13,665 nt of DNA from Maricaulis sp965657935 (lineage in GTDB: Bacteria; Pseudomonadota; Alphaproteobacteria; Caulobacterales; Maricaulaceae). This document shows positions 6,496-12,063 of the stretch, in pieces. The translations under genes were made by a program, and so were the position numbers. The notes under the pieces were generated by a model, which saw nothing but the letters and a program-made list of their open reading frames with translations, was not told where the DNA came from and ran no database searches. Each line of letters begins with the position of its first letter. Within the stretch, counting starts at the first letter, position 1. The stretch covers positions 1 through 13,665 of the forward strand of contig CBFHQE010000085.1 in the NCBI GenBank assembly GCA_965657935.1, given 5' to 3'.

Positions 6496-6507
6496 GAGAC
6501 CGGTCTC
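6496..6507. promoter_or_regulatory. 12-bp perfect palindrome at the DUF465 start
   Basis: GAGACCGGTCTC is a perfect dyad located 2 nt before the ATG of the minus-strand DUF465 gene. In RNA it could form a 4-bp stem over the ribosome-binding region; in DNA it could bind a dimeric regulator. No matching regulator is known to me. Confidence 0.3.
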
Positions 6508-6649
6508 TTCAGTTGAATTGGTTCCATCATTGCAAGCGCACATGCAAATGCAACGGCGCTCGGCGGAAGAATTTAATCTAACCCGTTTCGAGGCGCAAAT
6601 AAATGGCCAGCCATCAAGCTTCGAGTATTTCTATATCCAGACATCCCGA

Positions 6650-7237
6650 TCAGTCGCGACGGCCTTTCTCGAGGTCCTCGCCCCAGCGCCGGGTTTCCTG
6701 CCAGTCCAGACCGAACAGATCGAGCGAGCGGCCGACGGACTGGTCGATCAGATCCTCCATACTCTTCGGATTTGTATAGAAAGCCGGCAAGGGCGGACAG
6801 ATAATGGCCCCCATCTCGGTCAGTTTTTCCATCGTACGGATATGTCCGAGGTGGTAAGGCGTCTCGCGGACCATCAACACCAGCCGACGACGTTCCTTGA
6901 GCACAACATCGGCGGCACGCGTCAACAGGCTCGAAGTAACACCGGTCGCAATTTCCGACATGGTGCGTACCGAACACGGCGCGATCAACATGCCCAGGGT
7001 GCGGAATGAACCAGACGCGATCGGCGCACCGACATCCGGCATCTTGTAGACATGATCCGCCTCGCTCCGGAATGCGGCGATGGTGGAATCAGTCTCGTAA
7101 TTCAATGTCATCTCTGCCGCCTTCGAGGCAACGAGATGCGTCTCGATATTCAGTTCCCGGAGAATCTGAAGGGCGCGAATTCCGTATACAATGCCCGAAG
7201 CACCGGAAACTCCTACGATAAGTCTTTGAGTTTTCAT
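6650..7237 (-). CDS. ubiX: Flavin prenyltransferase UbiX
   Basis: 195-aa flavoprotein that joins dimethylallyl monophosphate to FMN, producing the prenylated-FMN cofactor of UbiD decarboxylases in ubiquinone synthesis. UbiX/Pad1 motifs are clear: nucleotide-binding VGVSGASG (8-15), GSFRT (76-80) with APCSVRTMSEIATG (86-99), RETPYH (124-129) and CPPLPAFYTNP (147-157). Length is typical and the gene looks intact. Start ATG (complement of 7235-7237) follows GAGGAAG. ubiD is not in the window. The gene is divergent from the second DUF465 gene and 156 nt upstream of the first. Together with the COQ9-family gene it gives the window two ubiquinone-synthesis genes. Pad1-type aromatic decarboxylation partners are an alternative use of the same cofactor. 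Confidence 0.95.
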   Translation of the reverse strand: MKTQRLIVGVSGASGIVYGIRALQILRELNIETHLVASKAAEMTLNYETDSTIAAFRSEADHVYKMPDVGAPIASGSFRTLGMLIAPCSVRTMSEIATGVTSSLLTRAADVVLKERRRLVLMVRETPYHLGHIRTMEKLTEMGAIICPPLPAFYTNPKSMEDLIDQSVGRSLDLFGLDWQETRRWGEDLEKGRRD

Positions 7238-7250
7238 TCTTCCTCAACCG

Positions 7251-7262
7251 CGAAACGTTTCG
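7251..7262. promoter_or_regulatory. 12-bp perfect palindrome CGAAACGTTTCG (candidate operator)
   Basis: This perfect dyad with a central CG lies 14 bp upstream of the ubiX ATG and about 70 bp before the divergent DUF465 gene. The AAACGTTT core resembles LacI/PurR-family operators. No LacI-family gene is in the window. Seen: the palindrome; inferred: operator function. Confidence 0.4.
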
Positions 7263-7330
7263 TGAATAGACAGAATGTCAGAGTGTGCTTTCAATACTCG
7301 AGTTCCACTTTAGTAGAGGGAGACTGCCCC

Positions 7331-7519
7331 ATGCCAATCGAAGCCCGCATCCGTGAGCTCGACGCTCGTCATTCGCGTCTTGATGCCCAGATCGACGAGG
7401 TGAAACGACACCCGTCCGCGGACTCGCTTGAGGTAGCCTATCTAAAGAAGGAAAAACTCCGAATAAAGGAACAGATCGAGTCACTTCGACGATCGGAACA
7501 CACCAGCATGGCGAATTAG
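7331..7519 (+). CDS. DUF465 (YdcH-family) small coiled-coil protein, second copy
   Basis: 62-aa helical protein with the DUF465 core VAYLKKEKLRIKEQIESL (about 35-52), closely matching the KKEKLRLKDEI core of the copy at 6281-6493. Function unknown for the family. A longer reading frame begins near 7052, but its upstream part is antisense to ubiX. The ATG at 7331 is preceded by GAGGGAGA and gives the family's usual length. An intrinsic terminator follows 8 nt after the TAG, so it is probably monocistronic. The two DUF465 genes flank ubiX. Confidence 0.85.
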   Translation: MPIEARIRELDARHSRLDAQIDEVKRHPSADSLEVAYLKKEKLRIKEQIESLRRSEHTSMAN

Positions 7520-7527
7520 TGAGAATT

Positions 7528-7552
7528 GGGCGGCTTTCGGGTCGCCCTTTTT
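7528..7552 (+). terminator. Intrinsic terminator after the second DUF465 gene
   Basis: GGGCGGC (7528-7534) pairs with GTCGCCC (7541-7547), including one G-T wobble, around a 6-nt loop, followed by TTTTT (7548-7552). Correctly placed 8 nt after the stop at 7519. It separates the DUF465 gene from the TPR gene. Confidence 0.85.
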
Positions 7553-7577
7553 CTTGGTTAGATAGCGGCAATTGTCG

Positions 7578-7598
7578 GAGTCATACATGAATCGAATC
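7578..7598. promoter_or_regulatory. Three GANTC sites over the start of the TPR gene
   Basis: GAGTC 7578-7582, GAATC 7589-7593 and GAATC 7594-7598 overlap the ribosome-binding site and first codons of the TPR gene (ATG 7587). The last two are directly adjacent. Three sites in 21 bp is far above the random expectation of one per 256 bp. Role in CcrM/GcrA control is inferred. Confidence 0.4.
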
Positions 7599-8438
7599 GT
7601 CGCCATTGCCACCCTCTGCCTGTTTTTTTCCGCCCCTGCGCTTGGCCAGGGTGATGATGAGATCTGCGTCACCGCGCTGCAGCGATCAGATCTCGGCGAG
7701 TTCACCGAGGCTGCCGAGGGCCTGGAAAACTGCCTGGCCAGTGTCGAGCTTACACCGGAACAGGAAGTGATGATCTATGCCGAGCTCGGCTCGGTGCGCA
7801 TGGCGATGGAGAATTATGAGGGCGCACTGCAGGCCTTTGCCTTCACCTTCGCTATCGCGGAAACCCAGGGCGCGGAAATCTCACACCCGATGATCTACCG
7901 CAATCGCGGTATCTCGCTGGGTCAGACCGGAGAAATGGAACGCGCGCTGGGCGACCTTCTACGCGCTTACGCCATGCTGGGTGATGATCCGCTCACCCTG
8001 GTCAATCTGGGCTGGGTCTATGGCCAGCTTGAACGGCACGAAGATGCTGTCGTTATCTACGACATGCTGGTCCGGACCGAACCGGACTGGTCCGGTGCCT
8101 GGCTGAACCGGTCCGCGGCCTTTCTCGACCTTGGCATGTTCACCGAGGCGGTGTCCGACGCCCGGCGCGCCGTCGAGATTGATCCGGAAGACGGCTCCAC
8201 CCTCAACATGCTGTGCTGGACACTGATCCAGGACGGTCGCGCCGAAACCGCCCTGCCCCTCTGCCGACAAGCAGCAGAGCTGGAGCCGGAAAGCGGCCAC
8301 GTCATCCATTCCCTGGCCACTGCCCTGGAAGCAACCGGATCAGCCCGTCGCGCCCGCCGCCTGTTCGGTGAGGCCTTTGAACTCGAGCCGGAAGATCCGG
8401 ATATTATCGCGGATTACGAACGCACTCACCGCCCCTGA
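7587..8438 (+). CDS. Secreted/periplasmic tetratricopeptide-repeat protein
   Basis: 283-aa protein. A Sec-type signal peptide (MNRIVAIATLCLFFSAPALG) is followed by a likely cleavage site after Gly20 (A-L-G). The mature part is a run of TPR helical pairs: about 59-88 (AELGSVRMAMENYEGALQAF), 100-130 (YRNRGISLGQTGEMERALGDL), 134-167, 168-201 (AWLNRSAAFLDLGMFTEAVSDARRAVEIDP), 202-235 and 236-270. TPRs mediate protein-protein binding; no catalytic domain is present and the partner is unknown. A TTG at 7572 adds only five residues, whereas ATG 7587 has GGAG (7577-7580) and begins the signal peptide exactly. It is preceded by a terminator, so it must have its own promoter. The SDR gene follows 88 nt downstream. 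Confidence 0.85.
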   Translation: MNRIVAIATLCLFFSAPALGQGDDEICVTALQRSDLGEFTEAAEGLENCLASVELTPEQEVMIYAELGSVRMAMENYEGALQAFAFTFAIAETQGAEISHPMIYRNRGISLGQTGEMERALGDLLRAYAMLGDDPLTLVNLGWVYGQLERHEDAVVIYDMLVRTEPDWSGAWLNRSAAFLDLGMFTEAVSDARRAVEIDPEDGSTLNMLCWTLIQDGRAETALPLCRQAAELEPESGHVIHSLATALEATGSARRARRLFGEAFELEPEDPDIIADYERTHRP

Positions 8439-8526
8439 GCCGGTGGAAAATTGAGATTGCGCTCCCGCCCCGGGTGTGCAAGTTCATCGCGCTCGGCGAG
8501 TTTGACCCTTCAAGAGGACTTCGGAT

Positions 8527-9333
8527 ATGGCAGCCACGGATCGCGTCGCGATTATCACCGGCGGAGCGAATGGTATCGGAAAAGCGTGTGCACGCCGCCT
8601 CAGCGAGGATGGCTGCAATGTCGTTATCGCCGATACGGACAGCGCGTCAGGCCACGCACTCGCGGAGGAGCTTGGTGCCGACAAGGGCAAGGCTCTGTTT
8701 GTCCAGTGTGATGTCTCCGACCGCCTGGCAGTGAACAATCTTCTCTCGGAAACACGGTCCAGCTTCGAGCGTCTCGACATCCTTGTGAACAATGCCGGCA
8801 TCGTCGCCGGGGGCGATATTCTCACCCTGTCCGAGGCCGATTTTGACAAGGTGATGGGTGTTAACCTGAAAGGGGCCTTCCTCGTGGCCCGCGAGGCCGC
8901 CCGCCAGATGGTTGACCAGATCGAGGCTGATGAGGAGCGCGCTGACGATGTGCGTCGTCGCTATGCGATCATCAACATGTCATCGGTCAATGCCGTCATG
9001 GCGATCCCGGACCAGCTGGCCTATTGCGCCACCAAGGGTGCGATGGCCCAGATGACCAAGTCGATGGCGCTGGCGCTGGCCAAATACGGCATCCGCGTCA
9101 ACGCAATCGGGCCCGGCAGCATCAATACTGACGTGCTCAAGGCGGTGAATGACAATCCCGAGGCCATGGACAAGATCATGTCTCGCACGCCGCTGGGCCG
9201 GATCGGCGACCCGGATGAGATCGCTTCGATCGCCTCGTTCCTGGCGTCACGCGATGCCAGCTACATGACCGGCACCACGCTCTATGCTGATGGTGGTCGC
9301 ATGGCGATGAACTATACCGTGCCGAAAGACTGA
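8527..9333 (+). CDS. Short-chain dehydrogenase/reductase (classical SDR)
   Basis: 268-aa cytosolic NAD(P)-dependent oxidoreductase. Rossmann motif TGGANGIG (11-18), an acidic residue at the end of strand 2 (Asp36) suggesting NAD(H), NNAG (88-91), Asn113, and the Ser153-Tyr166-Lys170 catalytic set (NMSS, then YCATK) are all present. NAIGPGSINTD and the C-terminal TGTTLYADGGRM are typical. An acidic/arginine-rich insert around 131-145 (IEADEERADDVRRR) lengthens the loop before strand 5. Substrate is not deducible; 3-oxoacyl-ACP reductase and sugar or alcohol dehydrogenase annotations are all possible. Start ATG 8527 follows AGAGGA. The gene ends at a strong bidirectional terminator and may be cotranscribed with the TPR gene. 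Confidence 0.9.
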   Translation: MAATDRVAIITGGANGIGKACARRLSEDGCNVVIADTDSASGHALAEELGADKGKALFVQCDVSDRLAVNNLLSETRSSFERLDILVNNAGIVAGGDILTLSEADFDKVMGVNLKGAFLVAREAARQMVDQIEADEERADDVRRRYAIINMSSVNAVMAIPDQLAYCATKGAMAQMTKSMALALAKYGIRVNAIGPGSINTDVLKAVNDNPEAMDKIMSRTPLGRIGDPDEIASIASFLASRDASYMTGTTLYADGGRMAMNYTVPKD

Positions 9334-9352
9334 GCGGACAAGAGACCGACAC

Positions 9353-9382
9353 AAAAAAGGCCGCCCACCGGGCGGCCTTCTT
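9353..9382. terminator. Bidirectional intrinsic terminator between the SDR gene and trcR
   Basis: GGCCGCCC (9359-9366) and GGGCGGCC (9370-9377) form a perfect 8-bp GC stem with a 3-nt loop. AAAAAA (9353-9358) precedes it, giving a T-run for the minus strand, and TTCTTG follows for the plus strand. It lies between the convergent stops at 9333 (SDR) and 9401 (trcR) and can end both transcripts. Confidence 0.88.
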
Positions 9383-9400
9383 GTTTGTCGTTGCGATCGT

Positions 9401-10075
9401 CTAGTCGTCGCTGGACGTTGAGCCGCCAAAAAGCGTTTCCAGATTGATCTCGCCGGTCGCGAGGTCGTCCTTCTCCGGCTTTTCCAGTTCCTCGGCCATC
9501 TTGAGCGTATCGGCCAGCAACTCCGGATTTTCCTCTTCGATCTTCTTGCGACGACCCGAGGCTTTCTTCACCTGATCGTCGAGATCGATCTGTGTGCACA
9601 GGCCGAGGGAGACCGGATCGGTCGGTTTGATGTTGGCCGCATTCCAGTGACTGCGTTCGCGGACGGCCTGGATCGTCGTCTTGGTCGTACCGATCAGCTT
9701 GGAGATCTGGGCGTCTGCCAGCTCCGGGTGGTTGCGAACCAGCCAGGCGATCGCATCAGGACGGTTCTGTCGACGCGAAAGTGGCGTGTACCGGGGACCA
9801 CGGCGCTTGGCCGGCTGGTGCAGATCGGCATATTTCGGCTTGACCACCGACATGCGGTAATCGGATTTATCTTCTGCCTTGGCGATCTCTTCGCGCGTCA
9901 GCTGGCCGTTGGAAATCGGGTCAGCACCACGAACGCCGGCCGCGACGTCACCGTCAGCGATACCTTTGACTTCAAGCGGGTGCAGGCCACAGAAATCAGC
10001 GATCTGATCAAAGGTCAGGGACGTATTGTCGACGAGCCACACCGCCGTGGCTTTCGGCATCAGAATTTCAGTCAT
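9401..10075 (-). CDS. trcR: Cell-cycle transcriptional regulator TrcR (DUF1013)
   Basis: 224-aa DNA-binding protein of the alphaproteobacterial DUF1013/TrcR family, described in Caulobacter-type bacteria as a cell-cycle transcription regulator. The conserved N-terminus (MPKATAVWLVDNTSLTFDQI) leads into a first helix-turn-helix (about 21-40, QIADFCGLHPLEVKGIADGD). A central basic linker (about 79-105) is followed by a second HTH-like segment (about 108-140, AQISKLIGTTKTTIQAVRER). The C-terminal third is charged and probably coiled (RRKKIEEENPELLADTLKMAEEL). Start ATG is the complement of 10073-10075; GGGAG lies about 10 nt upstream. The T-run of an intrinsic-terminator-like hairpin on the same strand ends only 23 nt upstream of the ATG, suggesting leader control. 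A bidirectional terminator closes the gene. Family assignment strong; regulon unknown here. Confidence 0.88.
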   Translation of the reverse strand: MTEILMPKATAVWLVDNTSLTFDQIADFCGLHPLEVKGIADGDVAAGVRGADPISNGQLTREEIAKAEDKSDYRMSVVKPKYADLHQPAKRRGPRYTPLSRRQNRPDAIAWLVRNHPELADAQISKLIGTTKTTIQAVRERSHWNAANIKPTDPVSLGLCTQIDLDDQVKKASGRRKKIEEENPELLADTLKMAEELEKPEKDDLATGEINLETLFGGSTSSDD

Positions 10076-10098
10076 GCCAGTTTTGCTCCCTGGAAAAT

Positions 10099-10127
10099 AA
10101 AAAAAGCCCGACGCGGCGGCCGGGCTT
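10099..10127 (-). terminator. Intrinsic terminator in the trcR leader
   Basis: On the minus strand AAGCCCG (complement of 10121-10127), a 10-nt loop and CGGGCTT (complement of 10104-10110) form a 7-bp stem. It runs into seven T's (complement of 10099-10105). It lies between the quinone oxidoreductase stop (10228) and the trcR ATG (10075). It may end the upstream transcript or act as an attenuator. Confidence 0.75.
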
Positions 10128-10172
10128 GGGCTTCCGACGCTTCACCAGGAGCGAGCTCCAGCAAAGCGATTT
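10099..10172 (-). ncRNA. Candidate trcR leader RNA / small RNA
   Basis: From a predicted start near 10172 the minus-strand transcript would run about 74 nt. It contains an outer CGCTT/AAGCG pairing around a GGAG-CTCG-CTCC hairpin, then the terminator hairpin with its T-run at 10105-10099. The 5' arm sequence AAGCCC occurs twice in tandem, allowing two registers. No known riboswitch class is recognised. It could be a terminated leader (attenuator) or a free-standing sRNA. Confidence 0.35.
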
Positions 10173-10178
10173 GCATCC

Positions 10179-10206
10179 CATATAGCCCAGCTCGTAGATG
10201 CTGCAA
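10179..10206 (-). promoter_or_regulatory. Predicted promoter upstream of the trcR leader
   Basis: TTGCAG (complement of 10201-10206), a 16-nt spacer and TATATG (complement of 10179-10184) give a plausible sigma-70-type promoter with a start near 10172. It lies just after the quinone oxidoreductase stop at 10228, and its transcript must pass the terminator at 10099-10127 to reach trcR. Confidence 0.4.
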
Positions 10207-10227
10207 AGCACTTCACTGAATACATTA

Positions 10228-11214
10228 TCACGGAATTAGCAGGATCTTTCCGGAATGCTGCCCGCCATCAAGGCGTTCGTGTGCCGTTCGCACATCATCA
10301 AGGTCAAAACGGCTGTCGATTACAGTGGTCAGCTTGCCCGCTTCGATCCACGGCCAGACATGCTTGTGTATCGCAGTGGCCAGACGCGCCTTCTCGGTGT
10401 CAGGACGCGCGCGCAGAGTAGACCCCGTCAGGGTCAGGCGTTTGAGCATGACGAGCATCAGGTCCAGCTCACAGCGGCTGCCCTGAAGGAAAGCGATCGA
10501 AACCATTCGACCGCCTGGATTCATGATGTTGATGTTCTTTTGAACATAGGCACCGCCGACCATGTCGAGCACAACATCCACGCCGCCGGCCTCCTTGCAG
10601 ACCGTCTCATAGTCCTCTTCGCGATAATTGATGGCGATGTCCGCGCCAAGCTGGCGACAAAGATCGCACTTCTCTGCCGTGCCAGCGGTGGCAATAACCC
10701 GCGCGCCGTGTGCCTTGGCCATCTGGATCGCCGTTGTGCCAATACCGCTTGTCCCGCCGTGAACCAGAAACGTCTCCCCGGGCCGGAGTGCGCCGCTTTC
10801 GAACACATTCGTCCAGACAGTAAAAACGGTTTCGGGCAGGCCCGCCGCCTCTTCCAGCGTCAATCCGTCCGGCTTGGGGAGACAGGCCCCCGCCTTGGCG
10901 ATGACAAAGTCGGAATAACCCCCGCCCGACACCAGGGCACAGACCTCATCTCCGACGGCAAAACCACTTACCCCGGAACCCAGTTCCGCCACCGCGCCGG
11001 CGACTTCAAGCCCCAGACCCGGCTGGGCGCCCCTGGGCGCAGGATAGAATCCCAGACGCTCGATCTGGTCCGGACGGTTGATACCGCATGCTGCCGCGCG
11101 GATGAGAATTTCATCCGCTTGCAGGGCCGGAATCGGGCCTTCCTCAACGGTCAAAACCTCTGGCCCACCAGCGGGTTGAGCCAAAACGATCCGGTGTGTG
11201 CGGTTGTGTGGCAT
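10228..11214 (-). CDS. NAD(P)H:quinone oxidoreductase, PIG3-like (MDR family)
   Basis: 328-aa zinc-free medium-chain reductase. The N-terminal GroES-like domain (about 10-125, with PGLGLEVAGAV and GDEVCALVSGGGYSD) lacks the catalytic zinc ligands. The Rossmann domain carries HGGTSGIGTTAIQMAK (152-167), matching the PIG3/TIGR02824 quinone-oxidoreductase type. It probably reduces quinones or small carbonyls with NADPH as a soluble dimer. Length and motifs are complete. Start ATG (complement of 11212-11214) has GGAGAAAA upstream. It is divergent from the DUF1192-rcdA pair, with 56 nt between starts. It is upstream of trcR on the same strand but separated from it by a terminator. Crotonyl-CoA reductase-like or zeta-crystallin-like activity cannot be excluded. 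Confidence 0.9.
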   Translation of the reverse strand: MPHNRTHRIVLAQPAGGPEVLTVEEGPIPALQADEILIRAAACGINRPDQIERLGFYPAPRGAQPGLGLEVAGAVAELGSGVSGFAVGDEVCALVSGGGYSDFVIAKAGACLPKPDGLTLEEAAGLPETVFTVWTNVFESGALRPGETFLVHGGTSGIGTTAIQMAKAHGARVIATAGTAEKCDLCRQLGADIAINYREEDYETVCKEAGGVDVVLDMVGGAYVQKNINIMNPGGRMVSIAFLQGSRCELDLMLVMLKRLTLTGSTLRARPDTEKARLATAIHKHVWPWIEAGKLTTVIDSRFDLDDVRTAHERLDGGQHSGKILLIP

Positions 11215-11270
11215 GGGACTTTTCTCCGGAAAGCGCTATGGTTGCTGGATGGCAATGAAGGAGGTGTCAG

Positions 11271-11468
11271 ATGTTCCATGATGATGAAGCCAGTACAAGC
11301 ACCAAGGATGACAACACCATTCGTCCCGGCGAAGACTTGAGCGGTTTCTCGCTGGATGGACTGGCTGAACGACGTCGTCTGCTCGAAGCGGAAATTCGGC
11401 GTATCGACGAAATAACTGACAAAAAGAAGGCCGGAATCGACGCCGCGGAGGCCGTTTTCAAGATTTAG
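11271..11468 (+). CDS. DUF1192 family protein
   Basis: 65-aa protein with a disordered acidic N-terminus (about 1-22) and the DUF1192 core LSGFSLDGLAERRRLLEAEI (about 23-42), ending in a helix rich in charged residues. The family is alphaproteobacterial and of unknown function. Start ATG 11271 has an excellent AAGGAGG (11259-11265). It precedes rcdA by 73 nt on the same strand, an arrangement I recall as common near rcdA homologues, which hints at a linked role. It is divergent from the quinone oxidoreductase gene across a 56-bp gap that must hold both promoters. Confidence 0.85.
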   Translation: MFHDDEASTSTKDDNTIRPGEDLSGFSLDGLAERRRLLEAEIRRIDEITDKKKAGIDAAEAVFKI

Positions 11469-11482
11469 TCAAGGTTTTGGGG

Positions 11483-11520
11483 GATTCTGGCTTTTGCCTT
11501 GCATCGATTCGTGTAAGGCA
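11483..11520 (+). promoter_or_regulatory. rcdA leader with two GANTC sites and an inverted repeat
   Basis: In the 73 nt between DUF1192 and rcdA there are GATTC at 11483-11487 and 11506-11510, and an inverted repeat TGCCTT (11495-11500)/AAGGCA (11515-11520) whose loop holds the second site. This could carry a methylation-sensitive promoter or a leader hairpin. No clear -35/-10 pair is visible. Confidence 0.35.
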
Positions 11521-11530
11521 GGACGGACAG

Positions 11531-11542
11531 ATGGACGCGTAA
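11531..11542 (+). other. Three-codon mini-ORF overlapping the rcdA start (TAATG)
   Basis: ATG-GAC-GCG-TAA runs from 11531 to 11542 and its stop overlaps the rcdA ATG (11542-11544) as TAATG. AGGA at 11520-11523 is 7 nt before the mini-ORF ATG but 18 nt before rcdA, so ribosomes are better placed to load on the mini-ORF and restart at rcdA. This would be translational coupling; chance is possible. Confidence 0.35.
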
Positions 11543-12063
11543 TGACGGATGCACCAACACTTTTCCCCGCCGGAGGGGGCGCAACGAGCCGAAGCCGCGA
11601 TTTCGCGGCCTCGGAAATGTTCCAGAAGCTATTCAGCGAGGGCATGGACCTCGTGGAAGAGACCGCGAGTTATCTCGACGGACCTGGACGAGATGATTCC
11701 AAGGCGCTCGACCGCGCGGGTGCACTTTCCTACGCAACCGAAAGCATGAAGCTGACGACCCGCCTCATGCAGGCGGCGTCCTGGCTCCTCGCCCAGCGCG
11801 CAGTCGCTGAAGGTGAAATGAAGCCGGACGATGTCATGGACAATAAATACCGTCTCGGTTTTGACCGTCCGACCGACGACCTGTGGCCGGAAGGCGAAAC
11901 ACCGCCGCAAGTCCTGGCCGCGCTTGTCTCGCGCTCCCGCGCGCTCTACGCCCGCCTGAAGCGCCTGGACGACAATCTCTATTCTGAAGAAGCTCCCGAA
12001 GAAGACGCCAATCCGGTTGCCGACCAGATGGCCATGCTGCGCGGCGCTTTCAGCGAGAGCTAG
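11542..12063 (+). CDS. rcdA: RcdA, regulator of CtrA degradation (DUF1465)
   Basis: 173-aa protein of the DUF1465/RcdA family. In Caulobacter, RcdA is an adaptor that, with CpdR and PopA, helps ClpXP degrade CtrA at the cell pole. The sequence shows the conserved three-helix core: FQKLFSEGMDLVEETASYL (about 28-46), ALSYATESMKLTTRLMQAASWLLAQRAV (about 58-85), and SRSRALYARLKRLDDNLY (about 128-145). A family motif YRLGFDRP lies between helices. The acidic C-terminus is probably flexible. A TTG at 11494 would add 16 unconserved residues, so I start at ATG 11542. Its ribosome-binding site is weak and overlaps a mini-ORF. DUF1192 lies upstream. The stop overlaps the convergent receptor gene by 3 nt, leaving no space for a terminator. 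CpdR and PopA are not in the window. Confidence 0.9.
   Translation: MTDAPTLFPAGGGATSRSRDFAASEMFQKLFSEGMDLVEETASYLDGPGRDDSKALDRAGALSYATESMKLTTRLMQAASWLLAQRAVAEGEMKPDDVMDNKYRLGFDRPTDDLWPEGETPPQVLAALVSRSRALYARLKRLDDNLYSEEAPEEDANPVADQMAMLRGAFSES

Noticed and set aside
7052..7330. N-terminal extension of the second DUF465 protein
   Set aside because: The extra part is antisense to ubiX and the ATG at 7331 has its own strong ribosome-binding site and gives the family's usual length.
10068..10181. 37-residue open frame on the minus strand through the trcR leader (ATG at 10181)
   Set aside because: Basic and without homology signal, its ATG overlaps the predicted -10, it runs through the terminator hairpin, and it has no Shine-Dalgarno; probably chance.
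10255..11340. 361-codon open frame on the plus strand
   Set aside because: Antisense to the quinone oxidoreductase and running into the DUF1192 gene; no recognisable domain.
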